A stretch of 64,000 nt of DNA from Primula veris. Taxonomy: Eukaryota > Streptophyta > Magnoliopsida > Ericales > Primulaceae. The stretch lies in assembly GCA_963682055.1 (NCBI GenBank), contig OY821744.1, forward strand, positions 191,001 to 255,000, given 5' to 3'. This document shows, in pieces, positions 41,818 through 52,070 of this stretch (position 1 is its first letter; the number at the start of each line of letters is the position of its first letter). The position numbers and the translations under genes were made by a program. The notes under the pieces were generated by a model. The model did no database searches. It saw only the letters and a program-made list of their open reading frames with translations, and was not told where the DNA came from.

Positions 41818-44480
41818 ATCGTGACAAGGATGAGGCATAACATGATCATTACTTGAGCGTCGAACTATTAGCTTCTAACACTAAAATAACTAGAAAGTTA
41901 AAATAAAGATGCCAGCAAAAGAAAAACAAACCATAGCAGCTGAAACTGCAACAAAATTCTTACCACATACAAGTTAAAACAACCCAGATGGCAACTAAAT
42001 AGGAGAAATTATATGTCAAAAAATTTAAAATCAAAGGGCTTAAGTATCTGCTAGCTTCAAAATGAAGAGTTATCTTAACCAATTAGGAACTGGTAATAAT
42101 TATATCAGGAACAAATCCATAAAGAATAAAGTGAAAATTACAGAGAGCGAATTCCGCTAAAGCACCTCAGGAGCTAACATTTTACAGCTGTAGGGGTGAT
42201 CAATATATTGTATCCACGTAAAATAAGAAGTAAAGGTTCAAAATTTTATGTTTTCCAAAGCATATTATCATAAACAGAACTACTGAAGTTATAATACCCA
42301 ACATTCATAAACAACCAGATTTCAACGCCAAGAAATTATAACAAATCACCAAATGAACAATAAAGCAGTAACGTAGACGGAATACAAACAACAATCTGGT
42401 AAATAGAACAAACCCAATACTGAGAATCCATAAAGAAGCAGGGTTCAAAGAAATCTAAAGGTCTATTGATCAAGACAAAACCATCACAGTTCTCATAGTG
42501 AAATCGGCGAATATTAAAAAAAAAAGAGATATAGGGATTTAGTAACTAGACAGGGCTGAGGAGCTAGGACAAGGATGAAGCATAACATGAGCACTGTTTG
42601 AGCAATGAACTACTAGCTTCTAACACTAAAAATAAGTAGTAAGTTGAAATAAACCCATATCAGTACCGTAGCAGCTGAAGCTGTAAAAGAAGTATTACGA
42701 CATACAACGAAAAAAAGTTAAAAGAAAACCAAGATGGCAACTAAAATAGAAGAAACCATTTGATAAAAAACTAAAACAAACGGTTTTAGAACCAGCTAGC
42801 TTCAAAATGAAGAGTTATTTTATTGAATTGGGAAAAAAGACATTGAAATGAACTTAACAAAAAAAAGAAGCAAACACTAGCAAGGGAATCACAAGCTACT
42901 AGCTCCAGATACCCGTAATAATCATGTAAAATACAAATCTATTAACATTCAACTAGAAATAGGAGAAAAACCTAGTTGCTGAAAATAAACAGCAATTGAA
43001 TTTGGCTAAAGCACCTAGGGAGCTAAAATTTTACAGCAGCAAATTTATTTTATCGGGTTAAATAAGAAGTAAAGGGTAAAACTAATCTGCTTACAAAAAC
43101 ACATATCATAACAGAAGTACAGAATTTCATAAACAAGCATTCAACATCCAAAAATGAAAATGAATCGCTAAGATAAGAATAAAGCACTACACCATAGACA
43201 GAGTATTATTAATTTTTTTGGTAATAGAACAAATCCAAAAATGAGAATCCATAACATCTAAGAAATCCAAGATTAATTTTAATTTAATTTTATCAGCATA
43301 AATAGGAAGTAAAGGGTAAAAAAACTAATCTGTTTACGAAAGCATATATCATATCAGAAGCACAGAATTTCATAAACAAGCAACATTCAACATCCACAAA
43401 TCAGAATGAATCGCAAAATTAAGAATAAACAACTAACTTTCACGGAATAGAAAAAAATCAAAAAACGAGGATCCATAAAAAGCAAGATTTATTAATCAAA
43501 AGAAAGCCATAATATTACAGTACCCTGACAGAATAATCAACGAATATTAAAAAAGAAGAAGAAGAGAGATTTAGTAACTAGCCATAAGTTGTCAATTTTT
43601 TTGTATCGACGTAAATAATACTGTAAGTAAAAGGCCAAATGATTTATTATGTTTTCCAAAGCATAGATGATAATAAAACAGAAATAGTGAAGTTATAATA
43701 CCCTAAGGCCTTGTTTGGTTGGCTTACTAATGACATGGGATTGAACAATTTGTGAGGTGGGACCTACAAATGCACCGTTTGGTTGTAAAAATAAAGGATT
43801 ACAAATAACAGTAGGGGTGTTTGTTTAGGATGTGATTATGGTAGAATGTGATTATGGTAGAATGTGATTAGAAATACCGTCGGGACCACAAGTACCGTGT
43901 GTTGGTACGAAAAGTGGAGGCGGGACTATTAGTAACATGGGATTAGAAATGATGAGAAATTGGGTGTATTTGGAGTAATGGGGGGGTGTTGTGGTATATA
44001 TATATATATATATAAAAATATATATATATTAAAATCAATATATATATATGTGTGTGTGTGTTTTGCAAGTTTATTTATTATAGATATAAATGTAAATTTG
44101 TAAAATAGTTCAACACAAATAAAAAGCAAACAAACAATTCATTGATATTTCATGTATGTATTAATAATACAACCTTAATTTGTTATCCCGTCATAGTCCG
44201 AAGGTATTCATAGTCTCATTACTACTAATACTGCAACAAAACGAGAACATTCATAAACAACCAGTTTTCAAAACCAAGAAATAAGAACAAATGAAAAAAG
44301 TAACAAAAAAGCACAACGATAGACGGGGAAAATAAACAAGAAGAAGAAGAAGATAAATAAATAGAAGTGTTGAAAGGAATACAAAGGTTTATTAATAAAA
44401 AAAAAAAGCATTACAAAGTAGTCTGATAGGAGAATATTAATAGAAACAAGAGAATGATAAAAAGAGAGATAAATAAAAAA
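41818..44480. repeat. Degenerate tandem repeat block next to TOM7
   Basis: At least three diverged units in the same orientation. Unit 1 (about 41818-42567) and unit 2 (about 42568-43590) share gacaaggatgaggcataacatga, ctagcttcaaaatgaagagttat, taaagcacct-aggagcta, aagaagtaaagg and gagaatccataa. Unit 2 carries an internal duplication (about 43065-43265 against 43298-43490). A third partial unit (43591-43705, resuming at 44248) runs into the TOM7 3' flank, sharing gaagttataataccc, aacattcataaacaacca and gagaatattaa. Unit lengths are approximate because alignment was by eye. Confidence 0.7.
43706..44247. mobile_element. Insertion splitting the third repeat unit (hAT-like, tentative)
   Basis: The repeat unit matches up to gttataataccct (43705) and resumes at aacattcataaacaacc (44248), so the intervening 540 bp are an insertion. 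It begins aaggccttgtttggttggctt and its far end, reversed, reads ctcgttttgttgcagtatta, a weak inverted match. It contains a 17-bp tandem (gatgtgattatggtaga) and TA/TG microsatellite. The class is uncertain. Confidence 0.5.
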
Positions 44481-44520
44481 GCAAAGGAATCCATAGTTGT
44501 TGAAAAAAAGGGGGAGAAAA

Positions 44521-44751
44521 TCAAACAGGGGAGAGGAGGTGAGAGAGGGAAGGTTTGGGATGAGAATTCATTCCGATGATGATAACGAGTGGTATAAAAC
44601 CGTAATGTGTTATCACTTTTCCCTTCTTTAATCCCCAATTCGTCCATTCCTTTACCACGTTACATATTGATGATGATGATGATGATTTCCCCTTTGCTGA
44701 TGATGATGATGATGCTTTTCCCTTCACCTTCAGTGTCACCTTCGACGCCAT
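44521..44751 (-). CDS. TOM7: Mitochondrial import receptor subunit TOM7
   Basis: Single-exon gene, 76 residues, the usual size for plant TOM7. TOM7 is a small tail-anchored subunit of the outer-membrane TOM translocase and modulates complex assembly. The N-terminus is a basic, Ser-rich cytosolic stretch ([16 protein letters not shown], encoded partly by a tga/atc-type repeat). It is followed by the family core [20 protein letters not shown], a membrane segment [10 protein letters not shown], and the conserved end [12 protein letters not shown]. The ATG at 44751 gives the expected length. A CT microsatellite lies just upstream in the leader. The 3' flank grows into the tandem repeat block on the left, where AT-rich sequence on the transcribed strand includes attaataaa. 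Confidence 0.95.
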   Translation of the reverse strand: MASKVTLKVKGKASSSSSAKGKSSSSSSICNVVKEWTNWGLKKGKVITHYGFIPLVIIIGMNSHPKPSLSHLLSPV

Positions 44752-46027
44752 CTCTCTCTCTCTCTCTACAACTATGTGTATATGTGTGTGTAACCCTAAT
44801 TCTAATTGAGGCCTGGGTTTTTTTATTTAGTAGTCTCTATCTATGTTTGGCTCATAAAGTTTAAGGGCTCACTTGATTGACACGTGTCTTTTTTTATTTA
44901 CAAATACTTACAATTCCACTCATATTGGGCCTCCTCAACTTGCTTTTTTACTCTTATTATCTACTCACTCACCCCATTCTTCTCTTCCTATTATTGTTAT
45001 ATTCTTATTATATGGGCCTATTTTACGCCTAACTATACTATACTATACTATACTATGTTGTAGTATTATCACTTAATTGCTTTTGTCAAACATGTATTTT
45101 TTTTTTTGTCAAATAATTCCTAATCCTTAAACGCCTTTACGATTGTCCACAATCTACATGTTCCCACACCTTCACCCCCTTTTTATCTTTCTACAACTCA
45201 CATATTTCTGAACGATACAAACAGTTTTAATCAATATTTTTAATTTATTTATTTTCTATTCGTTTTATTTTATTTTAGATTTTTTTGGATTGAAAAGTTA
45301 GTTTTTTAATACGCATATATATTTACTAAATCGTTATTTACCTTTTAAATAATTCAAATATAAAAAAATGTTACCCATTAGTATGTTTATGTAATTAAAA
45401 TATATGATCTATTAAAGGTGGTGAATTAACATGTTAGTGTTCCGTTTAACACAAATATATGACTGGACAAAAATGGACACTTACCCAATTTCACATTGAT
45501 ATTGTAATTTGACTACGAGGCATATTGATAGCCTTGCAATAGTATTATTATCCATGTTATCCCTTGCATTAATTACACTCTTTTTCATTTCCAGGCTAAT
45601 TAAGCAATTGACTTTGTATATATACTAATTTTCAGATTTCATGACAACTTCCTCATCATATCATACTTTGTAACTAAATACTATAACTTTTACCATTTTC
45701 CCACCCCATATATTATTTTATGTTTTTATGGGAAGTTTCACGTCCAGCTCTTAACTATACGCTCACCTTTGATCAACTAATTATATCCAAATATGGGGTA
45801 ACTAATATTGCAATATGGTTTATTTTCTAATTGCATGTTTACTATCCTAAAGTTGTGTTATGGCCAAATTCTCAAATTGTTTATTTTTTGGTTATTAATA
45901 TATCCATGTATATATATCCTTATGTCTTCCTTTAATTCTCACGAACAATATTTGACTCAGCTAATAACTCACGCATCACGCACTAGTGTTGCTACTATTA
46001 AATCATGAATATGTGTTGTTTCATCTA

Positions 46028-46029
<2 letters not shown>
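44752..46029. other. TOM7 upstream intergenic region
   Basis: CT tract just upstream of TOM7, a tacta tandem near 45030-45055, then AT-rich DNA without recognisable genes. Confidence 0.5.

Positions 46030-46090
<61 letters not shown>
46030..46090. repeat. (TA)30 microsatellite
   Basis: About thirty uninterrupted TA units directly abutting the CACTA-type MITE at 46091. Confidence 0.95.
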
Positions 46091-46093
<3 letters not shown>

Positions 46094-46283
46094 TATAAAA
46101 AAATACTCAAATAGCGACGGGATTAGTGACGGTATTATTTGTTACGAGCTTATTAGCGACGGTTTTTGTGACGGCTTTGTGACAGTTTAGTCAATTTGCG
46201 ACAGATTTGTGATAACTTTTTAAATTAGCGACAAGCTTGTGACAGCTTTTGACTCTCACTAAATCAAACATTATTTTGTAGTG
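46091..46283 (+). mobile_element. CACTA-type MITE, intact copy
   Basis: A 193-bp element that starts cactataaaaaaa and ends ttattttgtagtg, so both termini carry CACTA. It is flanked by tat on each side, consistent with a 3-bp target duplication but weak evidence inside a TA repeat. It has repeated subterminal gcgacgg/gtgacgg words, typical of CACTA elements. A degenerate copy in opposite orientation is at 32033-32231. Confidence 0.82.
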
Positions 46284-46799
46284 TATATATTTACTCGGGC
46301 ACTATTAATTTTCAATGATTTATAACTTCTTAAAATCTATTTCCCAGATTACGACACATTGAAATTTGAACTATAATGAACTTTAACTGCTGGCTATATA
46401 ATCTGTTTCTATAAATTGTAAAATGTAAACGGTGCTTGTATGTGTTTTGCCGGTAGATATTCTTCTTCGTACGTCTTCATCGATGTTTTCATGTAAGTTT
46501 TGACGAAATACTAGAAAACAAGTGTATAATACTTTATATGTCCGACCAATATTTTTGCCTAGTTTGGTATATATTTTTAATTGGGAACTTACCAAAGCTG
46601 CCATATGCGTGAATATTGAGAACTAATATTGAATTCCAAATAAAAATTCGGCTCTTACATAAAATACTAATCTCTATATACAGGACATAGTAGCTAACGC
46701 CCTAGTCAATTAATCTACTAGCTCATGGATAGATATAGAACGTGATGAGAATACCTATGTGGTTACTAATTTCCCTTCTAAATAAATAAGCAGCTCCAA

Positions 46800-46986
46800 C
46801 TCTATCTATTCCCATTTAATCGTTTATTTGTCAAAATAATTTTTTTTAAAATATAATCATAAAATTTAACATTTGAAGTATATTATCAACTTTTGAAAAT
46901 TTCCATTCCGACAATTTTGATACAAGTTATTAAACGATTAAAATTGCACCTATTTTACTAATAAACAATTAAATATTAACATAGGT
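46800..46986. mobile_element. Stowaway-like MITE, most degenerate copy
   Basis: It keeps attcccatttaat at the left and tttgaaaatttccattccgacaattttgata in the middle, matching the copy at 54586-54815. The terminal motif is badly eroded and the ends are approximate. Confidence 0.6.
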
Positions 46987-47469
46987 ATTAATTATCACTG
47001 TTATCTTGTTAGATTGTACCAATAAAAGAAAAGGACAATCAATACATGTCACGATAGAATGATACAATCTAAGCAGAGAAGGGTATAATAATATATATAT
47101 ATAGTCACAAATTAAGATGATCATCATCTCATTTCATTTCATTTTGTAATAACTGTAGGTATAAGCTTTATACGTAGAGAGCAGAGAGAATTCAACAATG
47201 GATGGAGTAGTATTTTCCTTTCTCCACCCACAACCACAATTAATCTAATATTTACTTTTGAAATATTCAATAATAAAGTACGTGTCAATGGCCTTCTCTC
47301 TAAATAATAAGTAGTACTTGTATTAATGTTTAGTGTAATAATAATTAAGTACTACCTTCTCTAGATTGTCTTTAACAAAAAGACAGAGAGTCAGTACACC
47401 TCACTATATTATATATATATACTGGTATACATCATCATCATCATCATCATCATCCTCCTCATTTCAACC
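46987..47469. promoter_or_regulatory. F-box gene upstream region
   Basis: Likely promoter and leader. It includes a TA tract (about 47409-47421) and a cat/atc microsatellite (about 47430-47453) ending 16 bases before the start codon. No specific binding site could be assigned. Confidence 0.4.
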
Positions 47470-48693
47470 ATGGAGTCCTCTTCCTCCTCCCACAAGCTCC
47501 CTCTCTCTACCCCCGATACGCCACCATCGGTCCTGAAAGTAACCGATAACGAAGAGCTACTAATCCTAATCCTCTCTCTCCTCCCTACAAAATCCGTAAC
47601 AAGGTTCAAGTCCGTATCGAAACATTGGCTATTTCTTATTTCCGACTCGTACTTCTCTCTCCTCCATACCTCCCTCTCCCCTAAACCGGTACCCTCCTCC
47701 CTCCTCTTCCCTCAACCCAACAACTCCGCCCTTCTCCATCACATCCCTCTACTTTCCACTCCTTCCATTTCCACCTCCTCAACTTTTCTTACCTTCACTC
47801 AAGACCCAACCGGAGAGATTGATCTTCTCCAGTCTTGTAACGGCTTGTTGCTTTGTTCTAGCGGATCCTCTTGGGACGGCATCGAAACTAGGCTCTTTTA
47901 CATTTTCAACCCCACTACTAACAAATTTAACACTTTGCCCCCTCCCCCTAATCCCCCCACTCCCCGCTACGTGTCCCTATCGATGTTTACCAAGATTAGC
48001 TTGGCGTTCGACCCCTCCAGATCACCTTACTACAAGGTGTTGTTGGTCAGGAAAGTTGAGAGGGGAACTGATTTTTTCCAGCTCGATATTTATTGTTGGA
48101 AAACAGGTGAATGGAGACGGTGTGGGGACCGCGTGGAGTGGCAGAATTTTGAGGTTTTTTGTAAAGGGGTGTATGTAAATGGGGCCTTACACTGGGCTAG
48201 TAAGCATGACGGGTTTTTATGCTTTGATGTTGAGCGGGAATGTTTTAAAGTAATGCCGGCGTTACCGGATCTTAGAAACGAGGGTATTACTGTACGTTAT
48301 TTGGGAGCATCGAGTGGGAAACTATACTTGGTCGACTCTCGGGATTTGGAGTTTGATGTGTTTGAAATGGGGAAGGACTGTTTGGGTTGGGTGCTAAAAT
48401 ATCAAAATAGTCTAGGGCAGTTTTTCCGAGTATACCCTGGTTTAGTTTCACAACAACCTCAATGCGATTTTGGTGTTGAGAAAACAAAGATATCGTTGAT
48501 TAGTGTGGTTAGGGAAGGGGATGAGTTGTGTTTGGTTCTTCATGTTCGGGGTAAAATTTTGTCATACAATTTGGAGAGTGGGGGAATAAAGGTGATTAGG
48601 AAAGAGTTTTTAAGCAATGTTGAGAGCATAATTCCGGCTTTAATTCAGGAGTTTAGAGGGTACCAACTTGTTGAGTCTCTATCTTGTGTTTGA
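47470..48693 (+). CDS. F-box protein with F-box-associated domain
   Basis: Single-exon gene of 407 residues, a usual length for this family. Likely substrate-recognition subunit of an SCF ubiquitin ligase. The F-box is at about residues 25-62 (NEELLILILSLLPTKSVTRF, KSVSKHWLFLISD), with the Leu/Pro pattern and trailing Trp typical of plant F-boxes. A C-terminal F-box-associated region follows: QSCNGLLLCSS, IFNPTTNKFNTLPPP, VNGALHWASKHDGFLCFDVE. This layout matches the At5g07610-like group. The N-terminus before the F-box is Ser/Pro-rich. The ATG at 47470 follows a cat repeat in the leader. Substrate unknown. Confidence 0.92.
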   Translation: MESSSSSHKLPLSTPDTPPSVLKVTDNEELLILILSLLPTKSVTRFKSVSKHWLFLISDSYFSLLHTSLSPKPVPSSLLFPQPNNSALLHHIPLLSTPSISTSSTFLTFTQDPTGEIDLLQSCNGLLLCSSGSSWDGIETRLFYIFNPTTNKFNTLPPPPNPPTPRYVSLSMFTKISLAFDPSRSPYYKVLLVRKVERGTDFFQLDIYCWKTGEWRRCGDRVEWQNFEVFCKGVYVNGALHWASKHDGFLCFDVERECFKVMPALPDLRNEGITVRYLGASSGKLYLVDSRDLEFDVFEMGKDCLGWVLKYQNSLGQFFRVYPGLVSQQPQCDFGVEKTKISLISVVREGDELCLVLHVRGKILSYNLESGGIKVIRKEFLSNVESIIPALIQEFRGYQLVESLSCV

Positions 48694-50191
48694 TTTCATA
48701 CATTTTTTCTTGTTTTTATTAATTTTATATCACAAAGTTAGAATTGCTTACGGCCCGGCCCCACAAGGTGCAATATTACTATTTTGCAACTTGCAGATTT
48801 AAGTAGCTTCTAATTTCTGTTGTTCTTTTAATTAATAATATTTAGTAGCCTTTTATATAAATTTAGTGATATTATTACTTCCAACTTTTTGTCTTCAAGA
48901 GCGTACGTATACATGAGTTGAATGTTTGAGTAGCCAAACGCAAATTATGACAACCCAGAATTTATCATATTCTAATTTCTATGGCCCCAAGAAAATATGT
49001 TAAATCTTCTTTTCATTTTACAAGTGAACATGCAAAACATACTACTGAATGTATATATTATTGTTTTCTGAAAATAATAATAAAATTAATTGAAAACTTT
49101 AAATTACATTAAGTATTAGTCAAATAAAAATCAGAAACATTACATTCTTGTGCAACCTTACCTAGTGTAAAAAAAAACAAACAAATTAAGGTCACTACCT
49201 CATATAACAACTCTCTGTTAACAGAAGTTTGTGAGACCGGTTTTATTTGGGGACTGAGTTAACACGTTATATGAAAAAATAATGATGAAATCGAAACAAG
49301 TAAAACGATAGAGGTAGGTTCTTGAGGAGTGAGTGTGATAGAGGTAGGGTTTAGCTTAAGTTCAGTGATTTTTATTTTATTTTACCTTTTTTGATTAATT
49401 TTAGAGCTCCTAGCTTTCATCGTTAGGTATCAGTTTCTTGATGTAATCGTCGTGTTCGGCTTACGATTTCTCGGTGAGGTTTCCGTTTTATTCTTAAAGT
49501 CATCATGAAGGCTTTGTTTTCAAGGATCACATTTTATGTTTTTAATAATATTGCTGGAGATTTCACCCAAAAATAAATAAATTGGCTGACTGAAACAAAA
49601 GTTAAAAAAAATTCCTAAGTGGTTGCTGTTGTAAAACATGGATTTACCATCATATATGGCTAATTCCAAACTGAACATAAATTTTAGTTGTTCTCTCTCT
49701 TTCTCTATGTTCCCTGCTCAGAATCTAATTTTGATCTGACTTTTTCAGTATTATTGTCCTTTTTTTTCCGTATAGTTAGATATTAGATTAGATTGGGAAG
49801 TGACAGAGTTACTGTGATTCCATACCCATTAGATGTTTAAAATTTTTAACTTACATATTATTTAAAAAAAAAAAAGTAATTGTAACGTAGCAGCTAGACG
49901 TGTAGCTTGCAGACCACCTCATACTAGCTAATTCCTACACGTGTAGCTTTCATATGAAACCTCACCAATTATATATAATACTACATCCATACATAGATTT
50001 GTACAAAATATAATATAAAATAAAAAATACATGCATACATAGATAGAATTAACAGAAAAAAAGGGGAGACGAAACAAATCTATTCAATGGAAGCAGTACA
50101 CAGTGAGATAATAAAAGAAGATATATTATAAAGAGGGAACAAGAACAAAAGGAAGCAAAATTGGTGAATAAAAGATGTATTAATTGATCCT
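48694..50191. other. Intergenic region downstream of F-box gene
   Basis: AT-rich DNA. A gatagaggtaggg repeat occurs near 49308-49350, followed by a slightly GC-richer patch (about 49400-49520) with no open frame that I can identify. Confidence 0.45.
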
Positions 50192-50353
50192 ATGTCCAAG
50201 GCTAGGGAGATTATACGTGAATCGATTATAAGCACGAAAGATGGCAATGGTGCGGCCGTTGGGAAAGATGGCGATGGAATTACGATTAATGATCCAGAGG
50301 ACGTTCTTGTCTTCTCCAGATCTGTTAATAAAGTCGATTCTTCTCTTGAATGA
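50192..50353 (+). other. Unidentified coding-like short open frame A
   Basis: Fifty-three codons from ATG to TGA, beginning MSKAREIIRESIISTKDG and ending NKVDSSLE. The composition is balanced and acidic, unlike chance frames in this AT-rich DNA, and the frame is open a few codons upstream to 50171. I do not recognise the family. It could be a small gene, the last exon of one, or a decayed fragment. The antisense frame is also open over the same stretch, which weakens strand assignment. Its last codons are repeated at 50563 by the local duplication. Confidence 0.3.
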
Positions 50354-50785
50354 CACAATAATCTCTATCTATTTAAGAGAATTAGCATGAAACTTTGTTT
50401 ACTTAATATCCTAGCTTGTAGCTGCAATGCGTGTTGTTTCTCTTTTCTAGCAAAGTTAATTCCCTTCGTTTTCCAGACATTAAGAAATTCTGAATTAATC
50501 ATACTTCTGTTTTTTTTTTATTATCATTGTAGTCTATATCCAGCTTCGAGTTTTTTGTTTTAAAGTCGATTCTTCTCTTGAATTAATGATGCTATGATCT
50601 AATTCAAGACAATGAGCATCAAACTTGTGGCTATATAAATAAAATGCGTGATGTTACTCCTTTTCAGCCAGTGCCTTGCTTTCTAGACATTAAGAAATTC
50701 TGATTTACTATCATATAGTTCTGTTATTTGTTATCTTTGTTGTCAATTCAGCTAGAGTTTTTTTTCTTCTTTAATGTGGATACTG
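50331..50785 (+). repeat. Two-copy tandem duplication of about 230 bp
   Basis: Copy 1 (about 50331-50562) and copy 2 (about 50563-50785) both start aaagtcgattcttctcttgaat and share gacattaagaaattctga, tcttttc-ag-caa/cag and a T-rich end. The duplicated unit starts inside the 3' end of open frame A. Confidence 0.75.
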
Positions 50786-50936
50786 AATTGTTGTCATTCT
50801 ACTTTATTGTTTTAATTTGTGTCCACTTTGACCATGTACTTTCAATTAATTAAAAAACTAAAAAAACCGCGAGCAGTTTCGCTTCTATGTTGTGATTATC
50901 AAAGTAGAGCAAAACTTTAGCCAATGAAATAGATAA

Positions 50937-51107
50937 TCGGATGCACGAGAACAAAAACTCGAATCTTTTGTATCAAAACTCGGAGAAGTCATGAAAGCAA
51001 AAATGTTCGGGAGGAGTCTTTCTGATGTGCAACTCATTTGTTTAATATTTTCATGTTTTGCTTCTTCTGTAAGTTGTAAGTTTAGGCTGAGGAGTGTAAA
51101 TTCTTGA
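50937..51107 (+). other. Unidentified coding-like short open frame B
   Basis: An open frame follows the stop at 50934. It reads DAREQKLESFVSKLGEVM, then KAKMFGRSLSDVQL, before turning hydrophobic and stopping at 51107. The first 35 codons look protein-like (charged, amphipathic), while the end looks like intron. It might be an exon of the same unknown gene as open frame A. No family recognised. Confidence 0.22.
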
Positions 51108-52070
51108 ACAGGTAGACCTGGTTTAACTTTATTAGACTTTACTTTCAAATTGTGTTTAACAATTAATCAGATGACTGCCCCAGTTCTATTATTAATTTTC
51201 TGTCTCTTTATGACCATGAAGTGTTTGATGTGTTTGTATTGTTTTCTGATCTGATCATATTTTGTATAGTTGTATTTATAGAGTTTTTCTCATTGTAAAA
51301 GATCATTGGTAGCTGTAGCTGACTGCTTGCTCTATCACTCTTCATGTACCTGACATTGTTTTGCTAATGTCGGAAGAATTTTTGGGCATCTCACATGCCT
51401 TCCGTGTACGTGAAAGCCGTGCTGGTTTGGTAGAAAATGTCGATTTATCTGGTTTTTTAGTTCTTGAAGTTTCTTAGCAAACGATTTAAGGGTGAACGAG
51501 TCCGGGAAATGAGTAGACAGGAGGAAAAATAAGGGCAAAAAATATTCATCATTTTCTAGAAAGTATTTATGGAAATGTAACATTTTTTTTAGAAACAAAC
51601 ATGTAATCGTATATCTATTTCAATAACTATAACCGGGCTAGATTAGAAATGGAAATGAAGGAGTGATGTGACCTGTGGTTAGTTGGAAATGGAATTGAAG
51701 TATGATAAATAGATAGTATTACGGTTTATATGGGATCATTAGAAAATAGCAGTCAATACTGTAATGTTTTAGATTAATATGCAACCCTGAATAGTCATTA
51801 TTTAATTGTTTGTTATATTGTGGACACTATTTTTGTAAACTTAACTGGGAATGCCTGGTAATCAATCTTATATGGCAACATCGCAATACTGCATTTTAGG
51901 ATAGAAGACATAAGTTTGTTTAATCATTAACCACCATTTGCAATAACAAGAAGCAAAATAGCCAGTTCCATTGAACTTATTATCCAGATCTGTCCATTAT
52001 AAGTTTACAGCAATCATAGTGTAATTTCCATTGTAGGCATACTAAAACTCCTTTTTTACAAAAGAAACAC
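51108..52070. other. Intergenic region with possible transposon fragment
   Basis: At about 51355-51600 there are phrases (gaaaatg, agaaagtatttatggaaatg, gagtccgggaaatgagtag) like those in dispersed plant MITEs, but no inverted repeat was traced. The rest is AT-rich and unremarkable; it ends at the convergent stop codon of the coiled-coil gene. Confidence 0.35.

Noticed and set aside
50080..50358. Minus-strand open frame of 92 codons
   Set aside because: Overlaps coding-like open frame A on the + strand; its end is Phe/Leu/Ile-rich and it has no motif. Strand choice is nevertheless uncertain.
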